Origin: Vandiemenella viatica
Taxonomy: Eukaryota; Arthropoda; Insecta; Orthoptera; Morabidae
Assembly: GCA_031002005.1 (NCBI GenBank)
Contig: JARYHS010013630.1
Span: forward strand, 27,743,112 to 27,807,111
Direction: 5' to 3'
Length of the DNA stretch: 64,000 bases
The translations under genes were made by a program, and so were the position numbers. The notes beneath the pieces were generated by a model, which did no database searches, was not told where the DNA came from, and saw nothing but the letters and a program-made list of their open reading frames with translations. This document shows, piece after piece, positions 23,760 through 38,000 of this stretch; positions within the stretch are counted from its first letter, which is position 1; each line of letters opens with the position of its first letter.

Positions 23760-26700
23760 TAGTCTGCCTGTCCTGGCGTGAAATGAAGGAGAGATGGGAG
23801 GCGCCGTGTCCTTAAGCGAATGCCGACGTTTCGTCCGACATGCTTCGACCTTTCTTCTCTACTTCAGTTCTGACCTAGAAGAAGGGCGTCATCCATACAG
23901 CGTAGACTTTTAACTCGAGTCGTGGAAGTCCTCATATGCGACATTTTGGAAATGTTGCCTGAAATGCAAAATTCTTATGATCTTCATATTTGAGATTTAA
24001 TCACAGCGCTGAGGATTTTCAAGCAGGTCACAAATTGAGGAATAAGCCGAATGCAACTCCCGTCAGATGACTGCACGGTATGACTAAAGTACAGTCACCG
24101 GCTTGCGTATCCTCGTCTCTGCTTATTCTGCTGAGATGGAACAAGAAGACTACTAAAATGAGTGGATGAGTGGTGCGATCGTCTCTCAGAAAGAAACGTG
24201 TTTGTGATGGACTTATCCACGATCGCTACATCTCCAAAACAATCTTTAATTAGCGATGCATTAGACATGGAACACTCGTCTGACATTACCGCTGCACTTC
24301 GGTGTCTGTGGATACAAGATGGTTCCCTTCTGATATCTGTGTAACGCGATAGCAACAGGCTCTACAGTATATCCACTAGCACAGGCACTATAAAACACAA
24401 ACAAAACGCGTTGATGGATCTGTGCGTGTTGATCTCCGGGGGGCTGAAGATGGACATACCACTGTTGTTATAAATAAAATACAAAAATGCTTTTGCTGCA
24501 TGTGGCGAGTATTTTATGATTCTCCATTGCTAAGACTGTCAAACAGGAGATTATGTCTGTAGGCTGGGTCGATCAAGGATAATGGTTCGATATGTGCATC
24601 ATACGTGACGCAAACTGTATAATGCAAATCGAAGGCACTGATTGAAATGCAATATGATCTAGCCAATAGCGACATAAAAATGTATTGTCTCATATAATAA
24701 AGGAATATAGATTATTAAAGGGCTCAGATTCTATTAGTCGACACAATTTACATGGAATTGTTCCTACTTTCTTGTACAAGGAATTAACCAAATAAATAAG
24801 TTACAATTTTTTTTTTATTTAAACTTAGACAAGGCTGTGTTAGGTTGTGTTATAGCCGCCCCAGGACATTTAGCTTCGATCTAAAAGTTACTTTATGCAG
24901 TGTCTTGGTAGATTGCTTACTGTGAACTGTAAACAATATGTCATCATTCGAGTTGGTCCGGGAAGGTAATTGTTAGAAAGTAGAAGTTAATTAGACACTG
25001 TTGTACTATTTATTTATTTATGGGAAAAAATATATGAAGGAAGCATGTGCCGATAATTTATTGAAGAATTAATGATTTAGAGAAAGCCATGGAAAAGAAA
25101 ATCAATAAAATGGTGGAAACTAATAGAAGCGATCTTACGATCTTCGGAAAGTGTTTATACTGTGGTTTCTAGGATTCAGATTAGTTTAAGTGGCCGGTAA
25201 CGGCCAGGGCACTTGCGAAGAAACTATTTGGTCTTTGCCGGGATTGTTTTCGAGGCACCTTGGAAGCCGATACCTATATAGCCTGACCGCGAATTGAATA
25301 CGACTAGCAGGGTGGGCGCTACTATGGCCTCCAGTACGCGTTACGTTTTGTACAAGAAATAATTCTTTTAAAAAATGGTAAATGGAGTTGCTAACTCAAA
25401 TATATTTCAGCAAAAGAAATATAAACTTGGTTATATTATTGTAGTTAGAAAAATAATCTGTTTCGGATATGGCAAGTATTGTGTCAGCTAATTGGATCAT
25501 CATCTTATATAAAAGTATTCGTTTCCTTTAAACTGACTGAATCACTGATAACGAAAAATGTGCTAATTGTGGAAAATGTAACACAAAGATTGATATGATG
25601 ACACACGTTTCACATTTCTTTACCACGTCCCTACTGCATTAGTGGTGTGTGAGACTTAGTTGGCAAAGTCTTCGTTTTTTAAAAACAGATCCTCAAAAAT
25701 TGTTATAGCGACTGAATGCGGATGGTTTGGCACATTAGCGACATAGTTTCACTCATCGTTGTTGATTAATATGCGATTGTTATTTTCGTTTCTGACTTCA
25801 CTGAAGTGCTATTTGAAGCATCCAATTTGGCTCAGTTGAGAGTAAACGCGTTTCACTCGGCTTCACGCCTGCAGACAGGGTCATACTGGGTTACTAAGCC
25901 TCATACGAATCCGTCCTGACAAAACTGTCTGCCACTATTTGGCACAGACAGATAAATTGTTTTACGAATTTTGCTTCATCTTTCACACCTCGAAGGACAG
26001 GTAGAACATAGCTTTGATGCGAGCATCCTCTGTCACATTCTTTTCTGTGAATCGTAAAGGTATGTAGATACAGTTCTGTATGCTTATATAAGTAAAGGAC
26101 TCAATACTTCAAAATTGTTTACATGCTAAAATGTAATTGAATCATAATCTTTACAAATTTCGATTATGTGAAGTTGATTACAAAACCGCAAAATGAAAGT
26201 TTTGAGGCATCTCGTTATGATCAGATCAGTAAAGAAGGGCAATAACTTATCATTTTATTTTATTTGGGTCCTCCCTTTAGTTAAGTTTCTTTGTATAATT
26301 AGTCATACAATATTTAAGACTTTCAAAATTTATTTGCAAAAGTGAGTCATAAATGAATAAAACCACTTGTTGATCTCAAGCAGATAGTTACGTGACAACT
26401 GAAACCTGTGAAATTAGCGCTAGATTCATTCTGGCTTTTCGAACAATTGTCCTTGCATTTAAGAACATATAAACACCTTATAGAAGTTCGCCAAAAGCGC
26501 CATTTAAATGATTTATATACATAATACTTAACTAGTACTTTATGTACCTAATGAAGCTCTGTTCATTGGTCTTAATTCTGACATTAGAGTGGAGTAATAA
26601 TTTCAAAATTTCAGCTTAATATAAACGAATTAAGGACGAATTGTATGAATGTTTAGTGCTAATAGCCTCTTATCTCGAACAGCCACCAACTGTACGCTGA

Positions 26701-28847
26701 ACGTAAAAGGATATTTTGGGGGGAACCGAAAAGAAGGAAACATTCGTAGATACTGTATTCAGGTCCATGAATCTCAACTACTCTATTTCCGCTGTAAATG
26801 TGAGGTAAACGTTTTCTTAATCAAATGATTCCCTTAGGTTGTAGTAATCAGTTGACATTTGCGTCGCAGGTTGCCTAGCTCCTCTGGAACAAGTAGTTCT
26901 CACTTCATGTCTGGAAGTTAACAGCTGTGTTGTATTCTCTACGAGTTTGAAACGGCTTTAGGTGTTCAACGCTTCCACTTAGGTTGCACGTATGTTTTTA
27001 TTTGTAATCGAGCATCCAATACAACTGATAAAATGGTAAAAACAGATGCTGTTTTGTATGAATATGTTTTGTCGACGTCTTGAAGTCAAACGTATCTCTA
27101 AATAGAATTTTGTCGATAACGGTACTTCTGCTATTTAGTGAACTGCTAGAATTCAGAGTAGCAAAAATTCTCAATAGTAAGTTGAACTTCGTTCAAAATC
27201 TCTTGGGCACCGGGGAAATTCGATTAAGCGAGGAACCTTCTCGGCTGAACCGTTTAGCATGCAAGTTGAAAAAGAGAAATAGAACACATGTGTATTGAGG
27301 TTACTTGAGTGTTTATTACCGCCTGGTGATACAAAATATTGAAAACTCCAAACACAGCATGATTTGCGTGAAATATTAAGTAAGATTTCAAACAGATCTA
27401 TTTCGGCACATTACTGTTAGTAAACTAAGAAATATAATGGCGGAAATAAACTACTGATAATGTGTTCTTAATTAAGAGCCCCTTTAAAAACATGCAGCCA
27501 AATGTCACACGCCAATGACGCCTATTTCTCGCGGCGATCACTCAGTCCCACGGTCTTATTTGCATTTTGTGTCATGTTGTAACAAACTTTACTCTCGTTA
27601 CTCGACATTTTACTATTGGTACTTGAGACATTAATATTTGCTCGGGAAGACACGGTAAAGAGCCTGATTCACAAGTTAGTAATTGGTTATGAAAACATCA
27701 ATGAAAATTCAAATGAGGCTAAGTGGTTGACAACATTGATATTAATTGAAGACAATTTGCAAGAAAATAATTGCTAAAATATAATAACAATTGCAGTAAC
27801 ATATTTTGAGGAGATAGAACAGATGAATACGACAGAGTTTGCTCAAGACACAGTAGGACGAGCTAAATTTAATAGGAAAATTACTGCAGAAACTACTGCG
27901 TGTCAGAACGACTCACAAACCATTCTTCCAGCGGACGCGGACAGGAGAGCGGGACGGGAATGACATATTTCACCTTCTGTACTCGAGTGCTTGCCACGAT
28001 CATGTGCAACAAATTTCCCAACCCCATTTTACGAACTCAGTTGGTAATGCCTGAGATATTGCAACAAACTACCTCCATAGAGAGGCAATTTAAAACTCAG
28101 ACAAACTTTGCACTGAAAAATTATTCTCTATGATCCGTTAACTCCATATCACTGGAGATTCTCACTAAACGAGAGGATTTTAGTTGTTTACCAGTATAAA
28201 GGCATTTTAATTTTTCTGGAATAATTTTATTCTTATGGCTGTTTTCCAATTTTTTAATGTCTGTTTTCCTTGGGTTTCACATTTTATACCTTTCTATACG
28301 TTCAGACGTCTCACCTACTCGCTTATGACGGCATGAAGGTAAATCTTAAATTACTCGTATTGACACAAGAGCGTTTAGTTATAGCATTGATGATTTCTGT
28401 TCGACGTTTATCTCGCTCTCCACTCACCCTTTCCAGTGGACAGCTCTCGTTCCTCAATTGCTGGTTTAACTTCTTAGCAGAGATGACAAATCACTTATCT
28501 GAAGTTTTCCCACTACCACTAAGATTTCAACATCGCTAAGTGCCCAATAAGCATTTTTTTATGTTGAACAGATATTCTCAGAAAGATCATTTTGTAGTGG
28601 CTATAGGTGACCGATGCTATTGCATGTCGCTCAAGGCAACATATCTTCACATACACCGTAGGTAAAGAAGCATCCTTTGCTTTGATCTGAAGACCTATCG
28701 ACATCCAGTCGATTTTGAGGTAGCAACGTCTCATTGTACTTGCATGCTGTGTGCTCGGCCTGGGTACTTATTCCTCTCCCCAGTTTTTGTTCTGATCTGT
28801 GTTCTTCTCTCTGTTTGTAATTGTTGAAAGCTGTGCTGTGATTGCAG
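23760..28847. other. Long unassigned region upstream of the transporter gene
   Basis: About 5 kb of AT-rich sequence in which I recognise no gene or mobile element. It is probably upstream sequence or the first intron of the transporter gene, because the first coding exon begins with a splice acceptor and so needs an upstream exon. Short open frames at 27080-27298, 27900-28133 and 28270-28539 lack any recognisable domain. Confidence 0.45.
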
Positions 28848-28853
28848 TCGACG

Positions 28854-29087
28854 ATGCGTGATGAAGCTGTGGACCAGACGTCGTTCGTGGAGTTGGCTCA
28901 CTATCGAGCAGCGGGCAAGGCTGCCGAGACTCAGCCGCTGCTGAACAGGGAGCCGCCGCCGCCGTACTATGCGACGACGGGCGTCGCGACGGTCCCGTCA
29001 GACACCGCCGTCGTGTCACTGCCGGCGGACGAGCCGCAGGCCCGCTCGCCGCCCAAGACGCCGTGGCAGCCCACTCTGCCAGCCAAG
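28854..29087 (+). CDS. SLC35G1: Transporter coding exon 1: N-terminal tail
   Basis: An acceptor GTGATTGCAG ends at 28847, just six bases before the ATG, so a 5' UTR exon lies upstream. The exon encodes residues 1-78 and ends with donor GTAAGC at 29088, phase 0. It is GC-rich (proline and alanine codons) against AT-rich flanks. The encoded tail is polar and has no signal peptide. It carries an acidic dileucine motif at 25-30 and overlapping PPxY motifs at 35-39. Reading on past 29087 leaves the GC-rich composition at once, which supports the donor choice. Confidence 0.8.
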
Positions 29088-32000
29088 GTAAGCCGTCTTG
29101 CTCCACAGAGTCTGTTTTTCCACTTCCAAGATATGATTTTACGCGAGAGTTTCAACCATTGTGCACCTCTGGGGCACATTTTTCTGGATATATTTTCATC
29201 CATTTCTTCCCGTCGCAACGTAATGTTGGAACCCCCCCTTTTTTGTAACACCGATAGCCTTTTTAGAGCTGTAATGATGAATTTGTATCAACTTTTCCGT
29301 TCTGTGAGGACTTCTTGATTAAATGTTCGTTACTTCTCTGTTTTAAGATCACTCATCTACCATCTTTTATTTATACACATTCCTTAACAACTCCACCGTT
29401 GCACAAAATTGTATGGGTACCGTTTGTCCAGAAGACATCGTTATAACTAGATTGATATCATTTGAAGAGTATCCATAATTTTAGAACATTAAGTCCTCTA
29501 CAAGCATAAAAGCAGTCTGGTTACAGCATAGAGAATACTGTCATAATGTTGTAACTAGGGGTGCCACCTTTTTTTTTTTTGTAACAATAAAAGCACTATT
29601 ATCGGATCTTCAGAGAGAAGCTCAATAAATACAACCCCCCAACCCTCCAACTTCAGGATAAAAAAGGGAACATGGCATATAGTAATAGGGGCAACTGCAA
29701 GATACTGGCAGACTACTTCAAGGAACTCCTAAATTGCGAAGAACCACTCCAAAAGATGGTGTTCGATGATGGAAAGAAGTCTTCCTCCAACCCTGACTCT
29801 AAACCCCCATCTATAAGTGAGATCCAGACAATTCTGACTCACATGGAAAATTTTAAGGCATCAGGGGAAAATCAGATAACAGCCGAATTATGGAAATATG
29901 CTAGCAAAAATGCAATTATCTCACTCCAGAAATTTTTTGAGGAGATATGGAAGAAAGAAGTGATTCCAGAGGAATGGAAAATGGCCCTGATACATCCTCT
30001 ACACAAAAGAGGCTCTAAATCTGATCCGAACAACTACAGAGGGATTTCTCTGGTGGATGTGACCTATAAGATATTGTCCAGAGCATTACTTGAACGAGCA
30101 GAATCCCAGTTGGACTGCCAAATCGGGGAGTATCAAGCAGGGTTCAGGAAAGGAAGGTCTTGCCCTGAACAGATCCTAAACCTCAGAAACATTTTAGCAT
30201 ACCAGAAGCAGAGGGCGAAACCATATATAGTGACTTTTGTGGACTTCCAAAAAGCTTACGATTCCATAGACAGAGGGTCGCTATTCAATATTTTGGAGGA
30301 ATTTGGCTTGGACAGGAAAACCCTGAATATCATCAAAGAAACCCTCACAAATACGACCTCAAAAGTTAGATTCATGGGTGAACTGTAAGAACCTTTTGAG
30401 ATCAGAACAGGGGTCCAGCAAGGGGATGGCCTCTCCCCCCTGTTGTTCAATTGTGCACTCGAAAAAGTTGTGAGAGAATGGAATGCAAGAACCAGAGGAG
30501 GAATTAGACTTGGAACAAAAAATAAAGGAGTTACGATTAAGTGTTTGGCATTTGCTGACGATATGGCGATGCTCGCAGAAACATGGGAGGAAGCCAAAGA
30601 ACAAATCGCCGAATTACAAGAGCAGGCAGGGAAGTTAGGACTTAAGATTTCTTTCGAAAAAACAAAGATTATGACAAATATACCAGACACTCCTACGAGA
30701 GTCCGAGTAGGAGCTCATAAAATAGAAATGGTTAGGAGTTTCAAGTACCTAGGGGAATGGATTGAATGGAACAACCTTGAAGGTAAAACAATGGAAGCGA
30801 GAAGGACCAAAATGGAATTAGCCTTCCAGAAGACCAAAAACACTTACAATTAGAAAAGCCTCTCTTGGAACACAAAGATAAGACATTACAACACAGTAAT
30901 TAAGCCGGAAGTACTCTATGCAGCAGAGACACTAGCTATGGGGAGGAAAGGACAAATGGAGAAATTGGAAATCAAAGAGAGGAAAATTTTGAGGAAGATC
31001 ATGGGTCCCAAATTCCAGAATAACAAACAAGTTTTCTACAGAAACGAAGCCCTCTACGCAAAGTCCGAGAGACTCTCGGAAACCATGAGAAAAAAAAGGA
31101 TTGATTTCTATGGACACATATTCCGAATGAATCCTAACAGACTAACAAAAAAATCTTTGACTTCTTTTATAAAAAAAAAGACTAATCCCAACTGGTTTAA
31201 GGAAGTGGAAAAGGATCTGAGAGAACTCCAGATTACCGAAGTGATGTTAAAGAATGGTACAGCCAAGACCGTGACCAAAGACAAAAGTAAGAGGTTCCAA
31301 GTTGCGATAAACACCAGAAAACCGATTCAAATATCAGAAGAGGAAAGAAGAAAGAGATCAGATAGAATGAAGAAATACTGGGAGAAGAAGAAAACGCAAG
31401 CATCCAAGAAGTGATTGATCTGACGTACCCCAAAGATGGGTGATTCGGAAAAAAAAAAGCACATTTGTCTTTTGTATGGCAAAAATAGAGTACAATGTAC
31501 AGAAAAAGAGTTCGTTTATTTTTTTATGTTTTAACACATATTTTTCATTGTTTTTTGACACATTTTACGAATACTTATTCTTCTTAGAGGCTTCCACGGC
31601 ATCTGTAGAGTCTATATTTAAATTTAAATATACACTGAAGAGCCACAGAAACCGGTATAGGCATGCGTATGCAAATACAGAGATGTATAATCACTGAGAG
31701 TACGGCGCTGCGGTCGGCAACGCCTATCTAAGGCAACAGGTGTCTTAGATCGGTTACTGCTGCTACAATAGCAGGTTATCATGATTTGAGTGAGTTTGAA
31801 GGTGGTGTTATAGTCGGCGCACGAGAGATGGGACACAGCATCTCTGAGGTAGTGATGAGGTGGGGATTGTCCAGTACGACCATTTCACGAGTGCATCGTG
31901 AATATCGGGAATCCTGTAAAACATCAAATCTCCGACATCGCTGCGGCCGGAAAAAGATCCTTCTAGAACGGGGACCAACAACGACTGAAAAGAATCGTTC

Positions 32001-35000
32001 AACATGACAGAAGTGCAACCTTTCCGTAAATTGCTGCGAATTTCAATGCTGGGCCATCAACAAGTGAAGCGTGCGAACCATGCAACGAAACATCATCGAT
32101 ATGGGCTCTCGGACATGGTACGGGTATGGAGACAACCTCATGAACTCATGGAGTCTGCATGTTAGCAGGGGACTGTTCAAGCTGGTGGAGGCTCTGTAAT
32201 GGTGTGGGGCGTGTGCAGTTGGAGTGACATGGGACCCCTGATACGTCTAGATACGACTCTGACAGGTGCATCCTGGCTGATCACCTGCATCCATTCATAT
32301 CCATTGTGCATTCCGACGGACTTGGGCAATTCCAGCAGACCAATACGACGCCCCACAAGTCCAGAATTTCTACAGGGTGGCTCCAGGAACACTCTTCTCA
32401 GTTTAAACACCTCCGCTGGCCACCAAACTCCCCAGACATGAACATTATTGTGCCGTTCAGAAGAGATCTCCACCTCCTCGTACTTTTAATGATTTATGGA
32501 CAGCCCTACAGAATGCATGGTGTAAATTCCCTCCAGCACTACTCCAGACATTAGTCGAGTGCATGCCACGTCGTGTTGCGGCACTTCTGCGTGCTCGCGG
32601 GGGCCCTACACGATATTAGGCAGATGTACCAGTTTCTTTGGCTCTTCAGTGTATGATGAGCTCATACTTTATCAAGTTGAGGGAAGATTTGTTATTTTAA
32701 TCTCTCCGCTTTCCATTCTTAACAGAAAAATGTTTCTCAATGAATGCAGTAGCAGCAGGTACAGATGAAAGAAAAGAAATTATTTTAAATATATTTGGAT
32801 AATCTTCTCTTTTATTGAATATCCGCTGCCATTTTTGAGAAGTTGGCATCTTTAATCATTTGGTAGACAAGTTTTCCATGCAACTCATTCAGCAATATTT
32901 TTTCTTCATATAAACGATCCATAACAATTTGTAGTTGATGCAGTTTTAAAGCTTCAATAACACACATAAAATTTTCATATTGAAAGGATGATTTGAAATT
33001 GTTTGATAAGATTAACCAATTTTCTTCAGTGAAATCAAAGCATTTCTGTCGATAATCAATAGCTTTATCGTTTGGATACTATGTTTATATGTAAAATGTC
33101 ATCCTGTGGTGTGAGAATGTTTGTTGGCTAAAAAATAGTATTTTAACGTACTCTATTACTTTCCCAGATTATAGTGTACGCCTACGAAAAATAAAGTACA
33201 ATACTCTATAATAGAGTGCAGGTGGCAGGGCCGCATTTAAGTAAAGGCAACCTAGGCTGTAGCCTAGGGGCTCGCACCACAAAGGGGGACCCGTACCGCA
33301 AAGGGGACCCGCATCACTAAGGGGGGCCCGCACCACATATATAAGCCTAGGGACCCACAAAGCCTAAATGCGGCCCTGGCAGGTGGCATGCCTAGTTGTA
33401 ACCCCTATTACCATATGACCTTGCTTCACGTTGTCTTCTATTCACTGTGCTATCAAAAATACATTTATAAATCTTTATAACCACGCACAGCAGAAACATC
33501 GATAAGGCAAGAGGAACAAGGAACATACGTTGACGTAGGAGGATTTGAAGGAGCAAAATTCAGCAACAATTCAGGCGCACATTGCTCGATCCGAATGGCA
33601 GCCACTGTGCTTAATAACATGTGTAGCAAACAGACGGCTGCTGGGATGTTTCAGCCGCGGCCCGAGAAGACGAACTGGTGCGGCATCCTGCTGGCGTTCC
33701 TGTCCGGGGCGTGCTTCACGCTGAGCTCCGCCGCGGTGAAGGCGCTGCGCAGCATCGACCCCATGGAGCTGCTGGTGATCAGGTCACTGCTGCAGGTCCT
33801 CGTCATGCTGCCGCTCGTCACCTGCGGGGGCGGTGGAGGTGGACACCTGCTCGGCCCGCGCGGCTTCCGCCTGCTGCTCCAGCTACAGGTGACACACTCT
33901 AACAAAACAAACTAATTAGCCTAAAACTAACTGAGTTTTGCTAATATTTGAATGATATTGAAGTAACTTTTTATGGAATATCTCTGTGTTCCTGGTGTAG
34001 GAAATTCTTATCTAAACGTTCTCTGCATTTGTCACGCACAGTATGGAACGTGAACTTTTTGTGGATGAGTGGCAATTGCAAAGGGAAGCTCCAAACGTCT
34101 TTATAGGTAACATCACGCTTCGACATTGATTGAAGAATGAGACGCGCCAACTTTCTTTTACTTACCCTGCGCTATTAAAGGGGCCAATCTGTTAGATATA
34201 CACTGTTTTTATTTAGTTTGAATTGGAAATGTGCGTGTGACATATTTATCCGTATACCCGTTGTTGTCACCGTGTGGTGTTTATTCGTTAAAGAGTTAGG
34301 GGCGGTAGAAGTGTGTATGTATTCTTTCCACACACACTGTCGCCGAAAATTTTAAGCATTTTAATCAACATTTGTCGATAATGTAGGAAATATTTCTTGT
34401 GAAACTCTATATTGTGTATCAGATTAAGATGACAAAGAAGCTCTTAAAAAGCTTTGTTGTGGATACTTATTACAAATACACTATCAAAATATCTCTGGAA
34501 TTAACTATGTTTAAGTACTGAAGAATGTAATAGGAACATATTTCAAAACTCAAGAGATATTAGATGTAAAGGTTCAGTATGTGGAAGGAGAGCCATAGTA
34601 CACTGGAGAGAAAGTGAAAATAGTTCAGAGAGATGTAGGAACAATGGGGAAATTTTATCGCTAATGTGGCTAGTAAGAACAGAATGCAACAGAGTTAAAC
34701 AAAAACAAACGAAAAACCAGCATGGCTGTAGGAAACACTGTAAACAAATAAGTGAGGAATTAATAATAGCAATGAGGGAAAGGGACTGAAAAGGGACTAG
34801 TGAATGATGTTTCTAGAAAAATCTTAGGCTGTGTTAGATTTCCGAGAGGAACAGAAGGTATCTGGACAGTTATGGATAAGGATGTGAAAGAAATTAGATG
34901 GAAAAAAATATGATTTGAAGCTTCTTTGCATAAGTAGAAATGAGAAGACTAGCAGACCTTTATAAATAAAATTCATTGTGCGTAAGTAATTCACATCATC

Positions 35001-38000
35001 ACTGACCAACCATTTCCTAAAACAATTAGAGTTGAAAATTTCAAGCCGATTAGTTGAAACCTCATTGATAGGTAAGATGATCAAGACCTCACCATCCATA
35101 CATCAAAAATGTCTTTGATCAAGAAAGTTGTTTGTAAATCAGCAAGATGGGTTTCATGGAGGATATTCATGTAAATTTCAGTTAATCCCCTATATGAAGA
35201 TATTTTGGATGAACAGGATGGATGGAGGGGAGCATTTGACAGTGTGCCCCAGGTATTTAATAGTGTGACTGGTAGGATGGTGATAAATAAGTTAAAAATT
35301 ATTAGAATGACTTGCTGCATGGAGGAACTCTTAAAAGATAAAGGAGGTGATGATTTTGGGAATGAAACGAAGCGAAAACAGCAATGAAATAAGGTATTGT
35401 ATTTGGACTACCCTTTTCCATTAGTATGGTGAATGAATCTGTTGATGATTCTAGGTTGTTGCAGAAGGCATAGTATTAAATAGGAGTACTTAAATGGGAG
35501 AGGAGAGAAGGAAAAAATCTACAGGAGATATGGACATGATATACAGCTGATTAAATCAATATGGAAAGAAGATAAATGCCAAGAAGAGTGAGTTTATAAG
35601 GAACACAGATAGAATAAAGGTTTTTTTATGATTATAGGGTAGGGGAGAAGTTACTTGTTAAAAACACAACCTGTAAATATCTTGTATAAAATGTCCTTAA
35701 GCCTCCCACTGGAGAAGAGCATCAATTTGATGTCACATTTCAAATTAACTATCTGACTTCTGATGAGTGAAATAATAAACTGAACTGAGCAAGACAAATT
35801 GAAGAGGTGGTAGGAAATGGTTTATAAATCTGCAGTTTTCTTTTGTACCTAATGGAGAAATAAAATTACCAAGAGAAATTGTGAATAATTTGACTGAAAG
35901 AGTCAAAGAATTTAATATAAAAATTCTTGAAATGAGAAAGTAGATGAATGGACAAATTGCTACCAGAGCGAATGCTCCATTGTAATTAAATTATGTTAAA
36001 TGGAGGATACAAAGAATTACCATGTATTCAGACTAAAAGCCTATGTTTTTTAGCAAGCATCTCATTATGACAAATTAAATATTGTGCAGAAGATTTTCTT
36101 ACAATTTGTTTCGATAAAAAAACTACATAATGAAGTGGATGGGCAGTCCCCACAATTTTCTTGAAAACAGCTGTTTGGGTAGTGGGATTCCATTGGTGAT
36201 TATTAGGTATTTTGAGGAATTGTAATGCTCATACAAAGGAAATAGCGTATAAAACACTAGTGCATCTGCATCTGGATTACTGTTGTGGGGTTTGGGATCT
36301 GTATCGCAAGGTTCTGATTGACTCAGTGGAGTGGGTGCAGAGGAGAGCCGCTCGATTCGTGACTTGTTGTTACAGCTCTTATCAAAATGTGTCACAGAAT
36401 TGCTACATAGATTGGGCTGGGATAGTTTGGAAGACAGACAACGTAGCTTGCGTTCGAATTTATTGGAGAATATGTAAAAAAAAAAAAAAAAAATTGAGTG
36501 CAATGAAATACTTCTTCCGCCAACCTATTTATGTCGCTATGACCGGTGGGATAAGATTAAAGAAATAAGATGCCGTACTGATGCTTTTATGTATTCCTTC
36601 TTTCCTCGCACTATTTGGGATTGGAATGCGCGGGTTTAGGATTGGTGCTTAGCATCCTCTGCCACCCACAATGTTTGTGATTTGCAGAGTATGGATGCAG
36701 ATGTAAATGTAGATTACAGCATTATAATCCTGATTAATTAGCATATATTTAGATGAAATTGCTTCTCTCTGTTAGTGTTATTAATTGTTAAGTATTTTGT
36801 CTAAACTGATTCAAATATTTACTATATCAGAACTAATTGGTTAATAGATGATTAAATTTCAGGATAGATCCTCAACTACCCTTCCTTTTCACAGGGATTT
36901 GTTGGAGGCATGACGCTTGTTCTACTGTTCTTCTCTTTCCGGAGATTGCCTCTGGGAGATGCGACTACAATCATCTTCAGTTCACCAGTATTGGTGATGG
37001 TTCTTTCATTTGCCTTCCTGAAAGAGCCGTGTGGTTTTTTTCGCACCTTCATCGTCTTTCTCCTTGTAACAGGAGTTGTTTTGATATCAAAGCCACCATT
37101 TCTTTTCCAGGTAAGTTTTTCAGTACTTCTTGCTCTTAATTACACTAAAAAAAAAGCATCCAGTTATTTTGTCAGAATGTATTGAAATTTTGAAAGATAA
37201 CAGATAGGTCCCAGAAAACTTTTCCAATTTGTCTATAATTATCAGTCTTTCAAAACAATTTCCACCTTGGCACTCTCATCATCCCATACCCTCAGAAAGG
37301 GACTTCCTTTGCTATAAGTCTCTACTTCTCGTGAGGGAACAGCACCCGTCTCATGGAATGAGGCCATGATTCTATGGAGGATGTCCGATCACCTTTAGCC
37401 AACTATTTGCTAAGCAATCAGAGCAAATGTTGGTGCAATTTGAAGTAGACTTACTGTGGATACTTGAGTGTGGGTACAAACTGATGTTTTAATAATAATA
37501 ATAACTGATAAAACTGAGATGGAGCGCCCACTCTGGTGGCAATCTCCCTACACCCCCTCCCTTTCCCCTTCCAACCTACTTTTTCCCTCTACTAATTTTT
37601 ACTTTAAATTCTTTCAGTGTTTCCGGTAAGTTATTCATCACTTCTCTTGGAAATTTATTCCAGTCCCCTCATTCCTTTCCTACGATTGAAAATTTTCCCA
37701 CACCCTTATGCCTGAAATCAAGTGCCAGCTTGTGGTAATGGTCAACCTTACCCTTCCAAGCACTTCTCGTAATTTTCCTACCAATATCTTTCCATGCTTC
37801 ATCGCCAGTATAGGCTTTGTACACTCCCCTGACTCTCTTCACCCTCCTTCTATCCTCCAATGAATCTCACTCCAACTCCCTTATCATATTAGTTACCGAT
37901 TGCGTTCTGCGGTAATTTCGAAAGACAAATTTGGCAGCCCTCCTCTGCACCCCTCCAACTCCTGTAGTTGATACCCGAAATATGGATCCCAAACTACATC

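Noticed and set aside
28967..29251. Open frames antisense to and in other frames of transporter exon 1
   Set aside because: The GC-rich coding exon produces several spurious open frames. Only the 28854 frame joins in phase to exons with transporter homology.
30256..30690. 144-residue minus-strand frame
   Set aside because: It is a shadow of the RTE reverse transcriptase on the + strand and has no domain of its own.
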